DNA of 7,092 nucleotides from Planctomycetaceae bacterium (GTDB lineage: Bacteria; Planctomycetota; Planctomycetia; Pirellulales; Pirellulaceae), in assembly GCA_002702965.1 (NCBI GenBank), contig PADE01000213.1, positions 26,135 through 33,226 of the forward strand. The letters run 5' to 3'. A program made the translations under genes and the position numbers. The notes under the pieces were generated by a model that saw only the letters and a program-made list of their open reading frames with translations, was not told the DNA's origin and searched no databases. This document shows, in pieces, positions 6,124 through 7,092 of this stretch (its first letter is position 1; every line of letters starts with the position of its first letter).

Positions 6124-7092
6124 ATGACTCAGTCGTGCGATATCGGGCTGATGGGATTGGCGGTAATGGGCCAAAACCTGGTGCTCAACATGGAAGATCA
6201 CGGTTACCGGGTGGCCGTCTACAACCGCACCCAGAGCAAGACCGACGAATTCCTTGCCCAGCCTCAGTGCCAAGGGCGCCAGATTGTGGGCGTCGAGACG
6301 CTTCAGACGCTCGCGGCACAGCTGAAAACGCCGCGGGTGGTGATGTTGATGATCAAATCGGGAGATGCCGTCCCCGCGGTCGCCGATCAGCTCTACCCCG
6401 ATCTGTCGCCCACGGACGCCGTGATCGACCAACTTCTCGGCGTGCTTGAACCGGGTGATGTCATCATCGATGGGGGCAACACACACTTTCGAGATACCGA
6501 ACGGCGAACCCGTCTCGTCGAGTCCAAGAACCTATTGTTTGTCGGCACGGGTGTATCGGGCGGCGAAGAGGGCGCCCGTTTCGGTCCCAGCATCATGCCC
6601 GGTGGTAGCGCCGCCGCCTGGCCTGTGGTCAAAGACCTGTTTCAGACGATCTCCGCCAAGGTGGGGCCCCAGGACGATATTCCCTGCTGCGAATGGGTCG
6701 GCCCGCGCGGTGCAGGGCACTACGTGAAAATGGTCCACAATGGCATCGAGTACGGCGATATGCAGTTGATCTGTGAAGCCTATTTGATGCTCGAGCGCGC
6801 CATCGGCCTAACCAACGACGAGATTTACGACGTATTCGCCACCTGGAATCGTGGCGAACTACAGAGCTACTTGATCGAGATCACACGCGACATCTTCAGT
6901 GTACGCGACCCCGAGACCGACGGGTATTTGATCGATCGCATTCTGGATGCGGCGGGCGCCAAGGGCACGGGAAAATGGATGAGCCAACTGGCACTCGATC
7001 TTGGAGTTCCCAGTACCCTCGTCACGACGGCCGTTTACGCCCGCAGTCTGTCGGCCCAAAAAGCCGCCCGAAGTCGAGCGAGTGAGCGCCTC
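6124..7092 (+). CDS. gnd: 6-phosphogluconate dehydrogenase, NADP-dependent (3' end missing)
   Basis: Gnd (EC 1.1.1.44) oxidatively decarboxylates 6-phosphogluconate to ribulose 5-phosphate, making NADPH. The frame is open to the window edge with 323 codons, of a family length near 470-490. The N-terminal Rossmann domain has GLMGLAVMG (8-16) and NRT (34-36), the NADP 2'-phosphate-binding motif. Then come IDGGN with N119, GVSGGEEGA from 143, and the catalytic segment HYVKMVHNGIEYGDM with K202, H205, N206 and E209. The all-helical domain follows with LIEIT and KGTGKW (280-285). The distance from K78 (MIKSG) to N119 (GGN) is 14 residues longer than in the sheep enzyme as I recall it. The extra length reads as a tandem copy of the neighbouring segment (residues 85-98 and 99-112). 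All catalytic residues are present, so it is likely active. An RBS lies at 6115-6120. Zwf and 6-phosphogluconolactonase genes may lie downstream. Confidence 0.96.
   Translation, partial: MTQSCDIGLMGLAVMGQNLVLNMEDHGYRVAVYNRTQSKTDEFLAQPQCQGRQIVGVETLQTLAAQLKTPRVVMLMIKSGDAVPAVADQLYPDLSPTDAVIDQLLGVLEPGDVIIDGGNTHFRDTERRTRLVESKNLLFVGTGVSGGEEGARFGPSIMPGGSAAAWPVVKDLFQTISAKVGPQDDIPCCEWVGPRGAGHYVKMVHNGIEYGDMQLICEAYLMLERAIGLTNDEIYDVFATWNRGELQSYLIEITRDIFSVRDPETDGYLIDRILDAAGAKGTGKWMSQLALDLGVPSTLVTTAVYARSLSAQKAARSRASERL
6376..6459 (+). repeat. Tandem 14-codon repeat inside gnd (diverged duplication)
   Basis: Bases 6376-6417 encode AVADQLYPDLSPTD (residues 85-98 of Gnd), and 6418-6459 encode AVIDQLLGVLEPGD (99-112). 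Eight of 14 residues are identical (A, V, D, Q, L, L, P, D), in register. By hand count 20 of 42 bases match, and all eight shared residues use a different third base in the two copies. The insertion adds exactly one unit relative to typical Gnd proteins. This suggests an old in-frame duplication rather than an assembly artefact. Convergent sequence in an unrelated 14-residue insertion is the alternative. Confidence 0.6.

Overview
The window is a block of central carbon and cofactor metabolism with every gene on the + strand. It looks like ordinary chromosome. I see no mobile element, CRISPR array, rRNA, tRNA or phage gene, and no gene-free stretch longer than about 150 bases. The base composition is moderately GC-rich. 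Most starts lack a clear Shine-Dalgarno sequence. That, together with a pyrophosphate-type phosphofructokinase and an uncharacterised HAD phosphatase beside the pentose-phosphate genes, suggests a member of the Planctomycetota, perhaps Pirellulales. This placement is an inference from gene content and remembered homologues, not a database result.

Layout: 1-738 is the C-terminal two thirds of a cystathionine gamma-synthase/gamma-lyase family enzyme. 739-881 is an intergenic region with a strong SD-like motif, a possible 18-19 codon ORF and a T8 tract. 882-2942 is transketolase. 2943-3069 is a short spacer with a 9-bp direct repeat and a hairpin just before the next start. 3070-3705 is nadD (nicotinate-nucleotide adenylyltransferase). 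3706-3863 is a spacer with a plausible sigma70-like promoter. 3864-5153 is a phosphofructokinase predicted to use pyrophosphate. 5202-6080 is a HAD-family hydrolase with an enlarged cap. 6124 to the right edge is the first 323 codons of NADP-dependent 6-phosphogluconate dehydrogenase (gnd), the only gene here with an obvious RBS.

The genes fit together as sugar-phosphate metabolism. Gnd feeds ribulose 5-phosphate and NADPH into the pentose-phosphate pathway, and transketolase shuttles C2 units back toward fructose 6-phosphate and glyceraldehyde 3-phosphate. The phosphofructokinase interconverts fructose 6-phosphate and fructose 1,6-bisphosphate. NadD makes the nicotinamide dinucleotide precursor and releases pyrophosphate, which the PPi-type phosphofructokinase could consume. 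The HAD protein probably removes phosphate from an unknown small metabolite.

I do not see a new multi-gene system. The most distinctive sequence feature is a 14-residue insertion in the coenzyme domain of Gnd that looks like an old tandem duplication of the neighbouring segment (6376-6459). The HAD protein with its large cap and the active-site substitutions and insertion in the phosphofructokinase are the next most useful leads.
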